Notes: generated from the sequence alone by a model not told the origin. A DNA stretch of 64,000 nt from Serratia rhizosphaerae (GCF_009817885.1 NZ_CP041764.1:3534001-3598000), one strand, 5' to 3'; shown: positions 14,395-23,113, counted from the first letter of the stretch. Program-made: numbers and translations.

Positions 14395-16796
14395 TGAAGG
14401 GCAATGCGTGTTTGATTATCGGCAATGTGCGCGAGGGGGAGTATGAAGGTCTGCTGGCGGATGGCGTTGAGGTACTCCTGCTGGCGGATACCAAACCGAC
14501 GGCGAAAATCGCTGATGCGGCCCGTCTGCGGCCGGTTGCCCGCTATGATTTCTCTCAGGGCTATGGCGAGGAGCTACGCCGGTTGGTGGCGGCGTTGCAT
14601 ATGGAGTACGCCTTTACCAGCGTGTTGAATTTTCGGGAAAGCTATGTGGCGATTAGCGAACAAATATGCCAGGGGCATCCGGCACTGCAACATTTGCAGC
14701 GTTATGTTACCCGCACGCTGGATAAGTTGCAGCAGCGCGCCCGTTTTAATGCCAGCACCAACAGCGATTTACATGTGGTCTCACGCCGCGTCACGATGGA
14801 GGCGCTGTTGCAGCAGGCTGATACGCTGATCTGGCCCTGCGTGCTGAAGCCGGCCAGTCTGTACAGCAGCCTGTTCGTCAAATGTTTACACAGTGCGCAG
14901 GATCTGGCGCGCTACGCGCTGGAGGAGTGGCCGGAACTGCAGGCGTATGTTGCGGGGAAAAGCCGGGAAACCAGTGAATTACTGCTTGAGGAGTACCTGA
15001 GCGGCTCCAACCACTCCATTGACTGCGCCATTACGCCGGACGGCGAGATAACCACCTTTCCGATTGTCGATGTGATCGCCGGCGTGGATATTCAGCGGCC
15101 GGATTTCCACCATTTTGCCCGCTATTCGCCTTCTACGCTGCAAAGTCATGAGGAGACGGTGGCGCGTTGCCATCGGCTGGCTCGGGATGCCGTCGCAGCT
15201 CTGGGGCTGCGCGGCACTTTTGCGCATGTGGAGTTTATCCTTACCACCGCCGGCCCGCGCATTCTGGAGGTGGGAGCGAGACCGGGGGGCAGCCGTATCT
15301 ATGTGATTCGCCAAGCCTGGGGCATTGAGATGGATGCGTGCTATCACCGCGCGCTCTCTGGCCAGCCGTTAAACTTACCGGATACGCCAGCGAGCGCTTT
15401 TGGCATCGCCACGCCGTTTGCGCGCCACAATATTGTCTGGCAGACGCTGCAGCATGAAGAGCAGATACGCCGGATTGCCGGGTTTCAGCAGTGGTATGCC
15501 TGGGTCACGCCGGGAGAGACGATCGGCCCGGTCGGTAACGGTTTCCAGAATTATGTCTACATTGAGTTTCGTCGACCGGACACCGCGGCGTTGCGAGAGT
15601 CGCTGCTGCAGGTGGCCCAAATCGACGTATACGGTGAGCGACGGCGCCCGGCGGTGATTGTGGTTGGCGGGCGAGACTCATCGATCAATTGGCCCGGCAG
15701 CGAAGAGTTTGATATGACGCTGATTCAGACCCCGGCTCAATTAACCCCTTATCAACGCCAGCATGCAGACGTTTTGCTGACGGAACGGCTGGACGATCTG
15801 GCGCATTGGCTGCCTGTATTGCAGGAGCGGCATCGACAGCGCCCCTTTAGCGCAATTGTTTCTTTCAATGAGTTGGGCCTGATGCCGGCGGCGCTGGCCG
15901 GTGAGCAACTGGGCATCTGCCATAACCCGCGTCGCAGCGTCGCGCAGAGCCGTGACAAACTGCTGTTTCGGCAGTTGCTTGCCGACGGTCCCTGGGCGCT
16001 GCCTGCCAGCCGGGTTCACGATCGCGCACAGGCGCTGGCCTTTGTGCAACGTTATGGTGCGTCCATTATCAAACCGATCGCCGGCTCCGGCAGCCAGGGC
16101 ATTTATGCGGTAAATACTGAGCAGGATTTACGCGACATTCCGTTTGATGGCAATCAGCAGATTGAGGTTTTTGCCCGCGGTGATGAGTTTAGCGTGGAGA
16201 CGCTAAGCCTGGATGGGGCGCACCGCATATTGGGCATCACACGAAAATATACCACCGGTGCGCCTCACTATGTGGAAACCGGGCACGATTTTCCGGCGTT
16301 GTTGTCGCCAGAGGATGAACGGCGAATCGCCGAGGCGGTGCTGTGGCTGCTGCAGGCATTGGGACACCGCTGGGGCCCTGCGCATACCGAAGTGAAATTG
16401 GACGGGCAGCATTTACAGTTTATTGAAACCCAAACGCGTTTTGGCGGCGATCAAATTTGGGAAATGGTCTGGGGCGTGACCGGTATACACCAGGCCGCCG
16501 CAACCATTGCGGCGATGGCGAAGGTGACGCTGCCGGCGACGCCCGCCGCGTATCAACGGATGGCGATCCGATTTCCGATCGCGGCGGAAGGGGGCGAACC
16601 ACCGTCGCCGCTGCCGGCTGGGTGGCTGCTCCGCGCCGGCCTTCAGCCGGAGAAGTTTGGCAGGCCGGTGCGTTGCTCTTCGGAGCGCCACGGCTATTGG
16701 CTGTTTGGCTGTCAGGCATCGGACGAAACGGCGTTTCTCGCCGCCTTGGCCGATATGAATGTTAACCCTCAATTCAGCGAGTATTCCGATGAGTGA
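14391..16796 (+). CDS. Tandem ATP-grasp ligase (two modules)
   Basis: An 801-residue protein with two complete ATP-grasp units. Module 1 (about 1-415) has an N-terminal pre-ATP-grasp domain, the ATP-lysine region WPCVLKPASLYSS (about 149-160), the adenine-loop region LLLEEYLSGSNHSID, and the Mg2+-site residues HVEFIL and ILEVGARPGGSR. Module 2 (about 420-801) repeats this: SIIKPIAGSGSQGI (about 558-571), IEVFARGDEFSVE, HTEVKL and FIETQTRFGGDQ. ATP-grasp ligases join a carboxylate to an amine via an acylphosphate, so two modules could make two amide bonds or a tripeptide-like product. The start overlaps the SHMT-like gene and the end overlaps the TIM-barrel gene. The substrates are unknown. 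Confidence 0.85.
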   Translation: MMKGNACLIIGNVREGEYEGLLADGVEVLLLADTKPTAKIADAARLRPVARYDFSQGYGEELRRLVAALHMEYAFTSVLNFRESYVAISEQICQGHPALQHLQRYVTRTLDKLQQRARFNASTNSDLHVVSRRVTMEALLQQADTLIWPCVLKPASLYSSLFVKCLHSAQDLARYALEEWPELQAYVAGKSRETSELLLEEYLSGSNHSIDCAITPDGEITTFPIVDVIAGVDIQRPDFHHFARYSPSTLQSHEETVARCHRLARDAVAALGLRGTFAHVEFILTTAGPRILEVGARPGGSRIYVIRQAWGIEMDACYHRALSGQPLNLPDTPASAFGIATPFARHNIVWQTLQHEEQIRRIAGFQQWYAWVTPGETIGPVGNGFQNYVYIEFRRPDTAALRESLLQVAQIDVYGERRRPAVIVVGGRDSSINWPGSEEFDMTLIQTPAQLTPYQRQHADVLLTERLDDLAHWLPVLQERHRQRPFSAIVSFNELGLMPAALAGEQLGICHNPRRSVAQSRDKLLFRQLLADGPWALPASRVHDRAQALAFVQRYGASIIKPIAGSGSQGIYAVNTEQDLRDIPFDGNQQIEVFARGDEFSVETLSLDGAHRILGITRKYTTGAPHYVETGHDFPALLSPEDERRIAEAVLWLLQALGHRWGPAHTEVKLDGQHLQFIETQTRFGGDQIWEMVWGVTGIHQAAATIAAMAKVTLPATPAAYQRMAIRFPIAAEGGEPPSPLPAGWLLRAGLQPEKFGRPVRCSSERHGYWLFGCQASDETAFLAALADMNVNPQFSEYSDE

Positions 16797-17682
16797 TGTT
16801 CTCTACCATATTGAAGGCGAAATGCATGAGGAGTTTCCCGTTATCTCCTTTTCGACCAACGTATATGATAATCCAGCGGATATTTTCGATTCTATCGAAC
16901 GTCTGGCGCAGTACTTCCAGGCGGTAGAGTTTGAAATTGGCGAAGCCGCAGAGGAGGTCTTCTGGCAGCTGGATAGCGAACAGCGTTTGGCGTTGGCGGC
17001 GAAAATTAAGGCGTTTACCACAGATCGTGGCGTGACCTTTACCGTTCATGCGGGCTGGTGGGGGAGACAGTATAACCTGTGTTCGCCGGACGCCGGGGAG
17101 CAAGCGCAGGCGATCGCGTGCCTGGACGCCGCCGTGCGTTTTTCTTTGGCGGCGGGGGCGAGCAGCGTGACTTTCCATCCCGGCTACAAGGATAAGTATG
17201 ACAACACCACCTTGCTGAACTGCCTGATTACGGCGGTGAATCGGTTACAGGAGCAGGTTGACTGTCGCGGTATTGCACTGTGTCTGGAAAATATGGGCGG
17301 AGAGCGGCCTAAGTATCCGGTGTTCAGCGTGGAAGAGCATCTGCGTTTTCATCGTGAAACAGGCTGTTATATCACCATCGACGTGACGCACCTGTGCTCG
17401 CTGTATCCATACGGCGAGGCGCTGTTCGACGCCATCGCCCGCCTGGCGCCGGTGACGCGTCATCTGCATATTGCTGATTTACGGGGTACGCATCATCAGC
17501 ATCTGCCGCTGGGGGAAGGGGATTTGCCGTTGAGCGATGTCTTGAACCGTTTTGCGGCCGGCGGCTATCGCGGCGTAGCGGTGGTGGAGGAGTTTATTCC
17601 CAAATACAGCACTGCCTTTTATCTTGAGAAGGCGCGCGAATACCAACGACGGCTGGAGTCCATGCGGCATGTCCCTGCATGA
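16789..17682 (+). CDS. Sugar-phosphate isomerase/epimerase-like TIM barrel (AP_endonuc_2 family)
   Basis: A 297-residue xylose-isomerase-like TIM barrel. Metal-binding residues typical of the fold are visible: His in TVHAGWWG, His in VTFHPGYKDKY, Glu in LCLENMGGERP, Asp and His in YITIDVTHLCSLY, His in HLHIADLRG, and a late Glu in VAVVEEFIPKY. The start ATG (16789) overlaps the ligase stop (ATGAGTGA). The last 14 bp overlap the AzlC-like gene. In biosynthetic contexts this fold carries out isomerisation, epimerisation or hydrolysis, so a tailoring role is likely. The exact reaction cannot be told. Confidence 0.78.
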   Translation: MSDVLYHIEGEMHEEFPVISFSTNVYDNPADIFDSIERLAQYFQAVEFEIGEAAEEVFWQLDSEQRLALAAKIKAFTTDRGVTFTVHAGWWGRQYNLCSPDAGEQAQAIACLDAAVRFSLAAGASSVTFHPGYKDKYDNTTLLNCLITAVNRLQEQVDCRGIALCLENMGGERPKYPVFSVEEHLRFHRETGCYITIDVTHLCSLYPYGEALFDAIARLAPVTRHLHIADLRGTHHQHLPLGEGDLPLSDVLNRFAAGGYRGVAVVEEFIPKYSTAFYLEKAREYQRRLESMRHVPA

Positions 17683-18370
17683 ACAGCCACTGACGCGCAG
17701 CGGCGGCAAGCATGATTTTTTACGGGGTCTGGCAGACGCATCACCCTTTGTGTTCTCGCTGCTGTTGTCATTTACCGTCATTGGTCTGCTGGGGTACCAG
17801 CAGGGGCTGAGCGGCATACACTCGGTGATTTTTAGCGGCGCGCTGATGTCGGCGCCGTTACAAATGACCCTGCTGGAAGCGCCGCAGCAGTCGCTCTCGC
17901 TGCTCACCGTGCTGCTTTCCGCGCTGAGTATCAACCTGCGTTTTCTGGTGTTTACCCTCAGCCTGCGCAGCAGCCTGCGCGATGGCCCACTGCGTGGCTA
18001 TATTCCCGCATTATTGGTGATGGCCAACGCCGCCTTTACGCTGATGTCGCTGCGGCGCGAGAGCGCGCCGCTGACGCGGGCCTACTGCAACACCGTCAGT
18101 TTTACGCTCTACGCCGCCGCCCTGTGCGGCACCCTGCTGGGCTACCTGTTCGCTTCACTGGCCGATCGCCATCTGGTGGAGCATATATCGGTGATTATCG
18201 CGATTTTCATTGCCTCGTCGTTGGGCAAACTGGCGCGCGATTATCATCAGCTGCTGGCGCAGGCTGTGGCGCTGCTGGCCTGTTTCGCCAGCGTATGGCT
18301 GTTTGGTGCCATCAATCTGCTGGCGATCCTGGCCATTACGCTGTTGCTGAGTTATCTCTATGACCGATAA
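17669..18370 (+). CDS. AzlC-family branched-chain amino acid exporter, large subunit
   Basis: A 233-residue membrane protein with about seven to eight hydrophobic helices. The N-terminal FLRGLADASPFVFSLLLSF segment and the mid-protein SINLRFLVFTLSLR match AzlC, the large subunit of the two-part exporter for branched-chain and related amino acids (YgaZ in E. coli). I placed the start at the ATG 17669, inside the end of the TIM-barrel gene; upstream ATGs are frame noise. It overlaps the small subunit by 11 bp. Here it probably exports the product made by the four upstream enzymes and so may also give self-protection. Confidence 0.85.
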   Translation: MSLHEQPLTRSGGKHDFLRGLADASPFVFSLLLSFTVIGLLGYQQGLSGIHSVIFSGALMSAPLQMTLLEAPQQSLSLLTVLLSALSINLRFLVFTLSLRSSLRDGPLRGYIPALLVMANAAFTLMSLRRESAPLTRAYCNTVSFTLYAAALCGTLLGYLFASLADRHLVEHISVIIAIFIASSLGKLARDYHQLLAQAVALLACFASVWLFGAINLLAILAITLLLSYLYDR

Positions 18371-18686
18371 CCATTATTTTTGGGCCTTCATCCTCTGCTG
18401 CGCGCTGATCTCGGCGCTGTGTCGGTTACTGCCGTTATTAATTAACGTCGAGGCGCTGCCTGCGTCGCTGCAGTCGTTTATTGCCCGGTTGGCGAAATAC
18501 ATTTCCGTGGCGCTGCTGGTGAATATTCTTGTGGCCGCGGTGTGGCAACTGGGACAGCAGCAGGGTATGCATTACTCGTGGATCATTCCGGTGGCGTTGG
18601 CATGGCTGCTGGGCCTGACTCCGCTGAAGTCGAGCTATGCCTTCCTGATCGCTCTGGTCTGCTGGGGCGGCCTGCTGTGGTGGTGA
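18360..18686 (+). CDS. AzlD-family amino acid exporter, small subunit
   Basis: A 108-residue protein with three to four helices of the AzlD/YgaH type. It has the typical early CRLLPLL motif and the LPASLQSFIARLAKYISVALLV-like segment near residues 34-55. It overlaps azlC-like by 11 bp and ends the six-gene unit that begins at 12378. AzlC and AzlD together form the inner-membrane exporter. The gene ends 41 bp from a convergent MFS transporter gene, so the operon stops here; no classical terminator is obvious. Confidence 0.85.
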   Translation: MTDNHYFWAFILCCALISALCRLLPLLINVEALPASLQSFIARLAKYISVALLVNILVAAVWQLGQQQGMHYSWIIPVALAWLLGLTPLKSSYAFLIALVCWGGLLWW

Positions 18687-18726
18687 AGCGCCGGCGCCGT
18701 CCGCGGCTGAGGACATTGGATCACGG

Positions 18727-19923
18727 CTACCAACGCGCCACGGCTTTCCGCCTGACGGGGAGCAGCGTGAGCAGCGCCAGCGCGACAGGGAGCAGCGATC
18801 CCCACAATACGGCATTCCAGCCAAACAGATTCAGCAGTGCGCCGGAGGAGAAGGAACCGATGATCATCACGCTAAACACCACGAAATCGTTCAGCGACTG
18901 CACCTGGGTTTTCTCTTCCGGACGGTGAAAATCAATGATCTTCGTCGATGCGCCGGTAAAGCCGAAGTTCCAGCCGATGCCCAGCAGGATCAGGGAAAGC
19001 CAGTAATGGGCAATATCGGTGCCGCTCAGCCCGGCGACAACGGACAGCCCGGTCAGCATCAGCCCTGCGGCGGCGACGGGCATCGATCCGAAGCGGTTAA
19101 TCAGCCTGCCGGTAAAGAAACTGGGGCCGAACATGGCAATGACATGCCATTGAATGCCCAGATTGGCCGCCTGCTGAGAGATGCCGTGCATATGCATCGA
19201 GAGCGGCGCGGCCGTCATCAGGAAGTTCATGATCATATAAGTGACGGCGCCGCTGAAAACCGTGCGCAGAAAGCCGGGCTGGCGCACAATTTCCCGCAAA
19301 GGGCGGCCGCCGCTTTTGGCGGCGGCAACCGGCTCGGCGCTTTTAACCCCTGTCAGCACCCAGGCGGAGAGCGCGGCGACCAGCGCCTGCGCAACAAAGG
19401 TAATGGCAAAGGTATGGGATGGCCAGAGATCCATGGTGCCGGTGACCAGCATCGGACCGATAACGCCGGCCGCGACGCCGCCGCCCATCACCAGCGACAG
19501 CGCCCGCGCCCGCCGCGCTTTGTCCACGCCATCCGTGGCGGCAAAGCGGAACGACAGCGCCACGGCGGCGTAGGCACCTCCCAGAAAGGCGGCGAGACAG
19601 AATAGGGTAAAGGAACCGATAACGACCGCCAGCGCGGCGGCCAGTCCGGTCATCACCCCGGCGCCGGTGCCGGCCATAAAGGCCGCCTTTCGTCCGTATT
19701 TGCGAGCTAGCCTGCCAAACGGCAGGATACAGGCCGCCATTCCTAGTACGAACATGGTGATGGGGAAGGTGGCAAGCGAAGCATTAGGCGCGATGGCATG
19801 GCCGACAATCGCACCGGTGGCGTAAAACACCACCGAGTTCGCACCGGCCAGCGCCTGGGCAGTCGCCAGGCGCAGGATATTACGCTGCTGGTCTTTGAGC
19901 GGCAATGTGCTCTCTGTATGCAT
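18727..19923 (-). CDS. MFS transporter
   Basis: A 398-residue, 12-helix major facilitator protein. The helix 2-3 loop reads GRLARKYGRKAAF, and the second half carries INRFGSMPVAAAG in the matching loop. It resembles uncharacterised MFS exporters of the YcaD/quinolone-pump group. It is convergent with the amino-acid exporter operon and divergent from the TauE-like exporter, with a 210-bp gap that contains an imperfect dyad near 20003-20025 (TGCACGTG-N7-CATGTGCA). No regulator gene is adjacent. The substrate is unknown. Confidence 0.85.
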   Translation of the reverse strand: MHTESTLPLKDQQRNILRLATAQALAGANSVVFYATGAIVGHAIAPNASLATFPITMFVLGMAACILPFGRLARKYGRKAAFMAGTGAGVMTGLAAALAVVIGSFTLFCLAAFLGGAYAAVALSFRFAATDGVDKARRARALSLVMGGGVAAGVIGPMLVTGTMDLWPSHTFAITFVAQALVAALSAWVLTGVKSAEPVAAAKSGGRPLREIVRQPGFLRTVFSGAVTYMIMNFLMTAAPLSMHMHGISQQAANLGIQWHVIAMFGPSFFTGRLINRFGSMPVAAAGLMLTGLSVVAGLSGTDIAHYWLSLILLGIGWNFGFTGASTKIIDFHRPEEKTQVQSLNDFVVFSVMIIGSFSSGALLNLFGWNAVLWGSLLPVALALLTLLPVRRKAVARW

Positions 19924-20057
19924 AATTAACTATCCTGGTAGATTGCCGGAGCGGCCGGGTACGCACGCGGCCTGCCTTCAGTTTCCATTAAAAAACGGCT
20001 TGCTGCACGTGTTATCAGCATGTGCATGCCGGCGTGGTCAGTGGATGACTGCGTCAG

Positions 20058-20085
20058 CCATACTTCGGCCGGCAGCGAAGTATGG
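20058..20085. promoter_or_regulatory. 10-bp stem-loop upstream of the 30-codon ORF
   Basis: CCATACTTCG and CGAAGTATGG form a perfect 10-bp stem with an 8-nt loop, 50 bp ahead of the 20135 start codon. Only CCGGGTTCTTTG follows, not a firm T-run. It may be an operator or an RNA hairpin in the leader of the TauE-like gene. Confidence 0.45.
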
Positions 20086-20134
20086 CCGGGTTCTTTGTTC
20101 CAGGATGTTTATCCTACGGAAAAAGGAGCCCGTT

Positions 20135-20227
20135 ATGTTTGCTATTGCTATCAAAACCACCGTGTCCGCGCGTTGTCTTGCTGCCTGGTTATTATCGTCG
20201 GGAGAGCGACATCATGACGGATTTTGA
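20135..20227 (+). CDS. 30-residue ORF overlapping the start of the TauE-like gene
   Basis: The ATG at 20135 follows AAAAAGGAG at ideal 6-nt spacing, one of the best ribosome sites in this region. The predicted peptide starts MFAIAIKTTVSARCLAAWLL and ends 14 bp inside the tauE-like gene in another frame. Translation would therefore deliver ribosomes right at the 20214 start. It may be a leader or coupling peptide. Not recognised; it could also be a fortuitous ORF. Confidence 0.4.
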   Translation: MFAIAIKTTVSARCLAAWLLSSGERHHDGF

Positions 20228-20960
20228 CACCGCCACGCTGCTGCTTAGCGGCGCGGTTTTTCTGCTGGCCGGGCTGGTGAAAGGCGTAACCGGCATGGGG
20301 TTACCGACCGTGGCGATGGGGCTGCTGGGCGCGATGATCTCCCCGGTGGCCGCGGCAGGCATGCTGCTGCTGCCCTCATTGGTCACCAATATCTTTCAGC
20401 TGGCGGGCGGCGGCAACACGGCGGTGCTGCTGCGCCGGCTGTGGCCGATGCTGCTGATGGTATCGGTTGCCACACTTGGTACCAGCGGCTGGATTGCTGC
20501 GGGCGACAGCAGCCGCACGCAGCTGGCGTTGGGCGTAGCGCTGATTATCTACGGGGTGTGGACGCTGGCAGGGCGCATTTACGCCGTCTCCGCCCGTGCT
20601 GAAAAATACGGTTCTCCGCTTATCGGTCTGGTTACCGGCATGCTGACCGGCGGAACCGGGGTGTTTGTGATGCCGGCAGTGCCCTGGCTGCAGGCGCTGG
20701 GGCTGGAAAAGGATGAGCTGGTGCAGGCGCTGGGCATCTCTTTTACCTGCTCGACCCTGGCACTGGCGGCGGGGTTATGGTGGCACGGAGCCTTTCAGGT
20801 CGGATCGTTAAATATGTCGGCGCTGGCGGTGCTGCCTGCAGTAGCAGGATTGTTTGTCGGGCAGAAGCTGCGCCGCGTGATCTCACCGCTGCTGTTCCGC
20901 CGCTGTTTTCTGTTTTGCCTGATCGTGCTGGGGGCGGAGATGACGCTGCGTGCGCTCTGA
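20214..20960 (+). CDS. TauE/SafE-family membrane exporter (sulfite/organosulfonate type)
   Basis: A 248-residue polytopic membrane protein with about eight helices. The two internally similar halves each begin with the family motif: GLVKGVTGMGLPTVAMGLLG in the first and GLVTGMLTGGTGVFVMPAVP in the second. TauE/SafE members move sulfite, sulfoacetate or other small anions across the inner membrane. The ATG at 20214 has GGGAGAG upstream and lies within the end of the 30-codon ORF. It is convergent with the next gene (20-bp gap). The substrate is not predictable. Confidence 0.85.
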   Translation: MTDFDTATLLLSGAVFLLAGLVKGVTGMGLPTVAMGLLGAMISPVAAAGMLLLPSLVTNIFQLAGGGNTAVLLRRLWPMLLMVSVATLGTSGWIAAGDSSRTQLALGVALIIYGVWTLAGRIYAVSARAEKYGSPLIGLVTGMLTGGTGVFVMPAVPWLQALGLEKDELVQALGISFTCSTLALAAGLWWHGAFQVGSLNMSALAVLPAVAGLFVGQKLRRVISPLLFRRCFLFCLIVLGAEMTLRAL

Positions 20961-20980
20961 GTACGGCCGCTTTCCTGCGT

Positions 20981-23113
20981 TTATCCCCGTAGATAGCCCT
21001 CCAGACTGCGGGTATCGTCAGGGTTGACCCGGCGCGCCAGTACCGGGTCGAAGAATACGGTGTTGCCTTGCGGATCGCTGAGTTTCAACACGGTATGATT
21101 GTTCAGTTCGAACCTGGCGTTAGGCTTTACGCCGGGAATATCCGGGCTGTCGCCCATGGCGATGGACAGCGGCGTATCAATGGTATGCAGCTCAACCTGA
21201 TGGTGGCCGGCACTTTTCGCCAGCGCCTGAAACAGTTTGTTGATGGAATCTGCGTCGGCCTGTTGTTCGAGCGCGATGTCATAGATATCGCGCTGGCTTT
21301 CCGTCGGGTTGAATTTTATTGTCTGGCTGCGCTTGTTTTCGTCCGCCAGCTTCTGCAGCAGGCTCAGGGTGCTTTCTTTGCTATGGGTATGTTTGAATAG
21401 CGGGGCAAATGCCCGCTGGATGTGCTGGCCTGCCTCGTGCCGTTTCGTTTCCAGCCCCGGTTCAGGGAAGGTGTTGATGCCCGCCCTCATCAGCGCATCC
21501 ATAATGCCTCTGCCATACACGGCGGTTTCCTGCGGGTGGCGCTCACGAATGTAGGCGGTTTCGTCGCCGGCGAGGCGGGTGGTGTCCAGGTAGTTTCCCA
21601 TACTGTCACTGCGAAAAGGATTAACCGTCCGGCCCAGCAACGGATCAAAATAACTGCTATTGCCGTTCTCGTCGCTGATCTTTAACACCGCATGCTCAGT
21701 CAGCGGATGCTGCTCGCCAGGCCGATTAGCCGCCGGTACGCTGAGGTTGCCGGCGACGGAAAAGGCATGCGTCTGCGCCTTGAAGCCCGCCGCCTGCGCC
21801 ATCACCAGATAGAAACGGCAGGCCGCCTTAGCATCGCCGCGTTTTTCCTGCATGGCGGCCAGCATATTGCCCGGGAATGTCGGATCGAATCGAAAAGCCG
21901 CGGTTTTTTTATCTTCCGCATGGAGTTTGTGCAGCAGCTCTGCGGCGTTTTTTTCCTGACCCGTCACGTTGTTAAACAAGGGTGCCATATTGCGCTGAAA
22001 GGTCTGGCCCATTCTTGTCGCGCTGGCGGCATCGTGTGGGCAGGCGGCGCTGCCTTCCCGCATCAGCCCGTCAAACAGCTTGCGGCCAAACGCCTCCCGG
22101 GCGGCGGCCACTGCCGGATCCGGTCGTTCCAACGCTTCTATCGGGTCGTTATCTTCGGCTATTTCCGAGTGTGAAGCAGGAGCCGTACCGGCCGGGTGCC
22201 GGAGCGCGGCGTGGTTTGCCATTATCTCTGCTTGCTGCGGCGGCGATGGCGCGTGCGCCGCCGAAGGTGCTGACGTTTTTACTGTCGCCGCAGGTGTATC
22301 AACATGCGCTGCCGGCGGCGTGTTCCCTTGCGAAGATGGCGGCGTTGCCTTGGCGTCTGTCGGCCGCTGCGGTTCCGCGCCGCTTGCCGGCACAGGGTGG
22401 CTGACGCAGGCGGGGTCCTGCGTACCGAGCTGGTGCACAATCTCATCCACCACAATATTCAGCAGTTCGATCAGCGGCCCGCGCGGATGGTTTTTGCCCT
22501 GCAGGCTTTCATGCTGCGGTAATCCGGTCAGCCCTTCGAGTAGCGCCTGGAGCAGGGCGCGCCGTTTACTTAACGGCTGCTGCCCTTGTTCGGTGGTATA
22601 GCCGGGTGGTTTGCCGTTTAACACCTCAAGCAGTCGCTTCAGTCCCAGCGTCTTGGCGGATGACTGATGCGCCGGCGTGGTTGAGGCCGCCAGCGGATCG
22701 ATCTGCCAGTGAGGGGGATGGGCGCCGAATCTGACCTCGTCGCGATAGGCATGATTAAACGCAGCGCGGAAGGTGGCGCTGTGGGCGTAAGCCTCCTGCA
22801 GGCCGCTGGTTACCGTATGATGCAGTGCACGCAGCGTGCTATTGCCCTGTTTGGCGGCGGAGAGAAGCATCTCCGACAGTTCGCCGGGACGGAACTTGTG
22901 CGTGACGTCGTTGAGTTTGGCCGAGAATGCGTGGCGCAACGGACTCGGCTGGGTAAATTGCCGCATCAGCGCCGGGGAGTGTGCACTCAGCAACCGGTCG
23001 TGCGCGCGTCCCGCCATCTGGGACAAGCTGGCTAAGCCATGGCGCTGGTGGTGCAAACTCTGACTGATACCTCTTGCCGCTGCGCCAAGCAGCGCAGGAT
23101 TAAACCCGACCAT
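20981..23113 (-). CDS. Large protein with two tandem transglutaminase-like domains; possible secreted effector
   Basis: A 710-residue protein that I do not recognise as a named family. Residues 1-240 are helical and His-rich; about 240-320 is a Pro/Ala/Ser-rich linker; about 335-510 and 533-709 are clear repeats of each other. Each repeat has a Phe/Tyr-Gly-Arg start, an APLF motif, then a Cys/helix, His and Asp pattern like the transglutaminase-like (papain-type) core. Repeat 1 has Cys432, His474 (EHAVLK) and Asp490 (SYFDP). Repeat 2 has Asn625 in place of Cys, with His673 (NHTVLK) and Asp689 (VFFDP). Repeat 2 would therefore be inactive. No signal peptide or helices in the membrane are seen. 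GGAGG supports the ATG at 23113. An effector or toxin role is a guess. Confidence 0.65.
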   Translation of the reverse strand: MVGFNPALLGAAARGISQSLHHQRHGLASLSQMAGRAHDRLLSAHSPALMRQFTQPSPLRHAFSAKLNDVTHKFRPGELSEMLLSAAKQGNSTLRALHHTVTSGLQEAYAHSATFRAAFNHAYRDEVRFGAHPPHWQIDPLAASTTPAHQSSAKTLGLKRLLEVLNGKPPGYTTEQGQQPLSKRRALLQALLEGLTGLPQHESLQGKNHPRGPLIELLNIVVDEIVHQLGTQDPACVSHPVPASGAEPQRPTDAKATPPSSQGNTPPAAHVDTPAATVKTSAPSAAHAPSPPQQAEIMANHAALRHPAGTAPASHSEIAEDNDPIEALERPDPAVAAAREAFGRKLFDGLMREGSAACPHDAASATRMGQTFQRNMAPLFNNVTGQEKNAAELLHKLHAEDKKTAAFRFDPTFPGNMLAAMQEKRGDAKAACRFYLVMAQAAGFKAQTHAFSVAGNLSVPAANRPGEQHPLTEHAVLKISDENGNSSYFDPLLGRTVNPFRSDSMGNYLDTTRLAGDETAYIRERHPQETAVYGRGIMDALMRAGINTFPEPGLETKRHEAGQHIQRAFAPLFKHTHSKESTLSLLQKLADENKRSQTIKFNPTESQRDIYDIALEQQADADSINKLFQALAKSAGHHQVELHTIDTPLSIAMGDSPDIPGVKPNARFELNNHTVLKLSDPQGNTVFFDPVLARRVNPDDTRSLEGYLRG

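Noticed and set aside
20981..23113. Labelling the 710-residue protein as a type III or type VI secretion effector
   Set aside because: No secretion genes, chaperone, or PAAR/VgrG-type marker lie nearby, and no signal is visible. The transglutaminase-like reading stands on motif spacing only.
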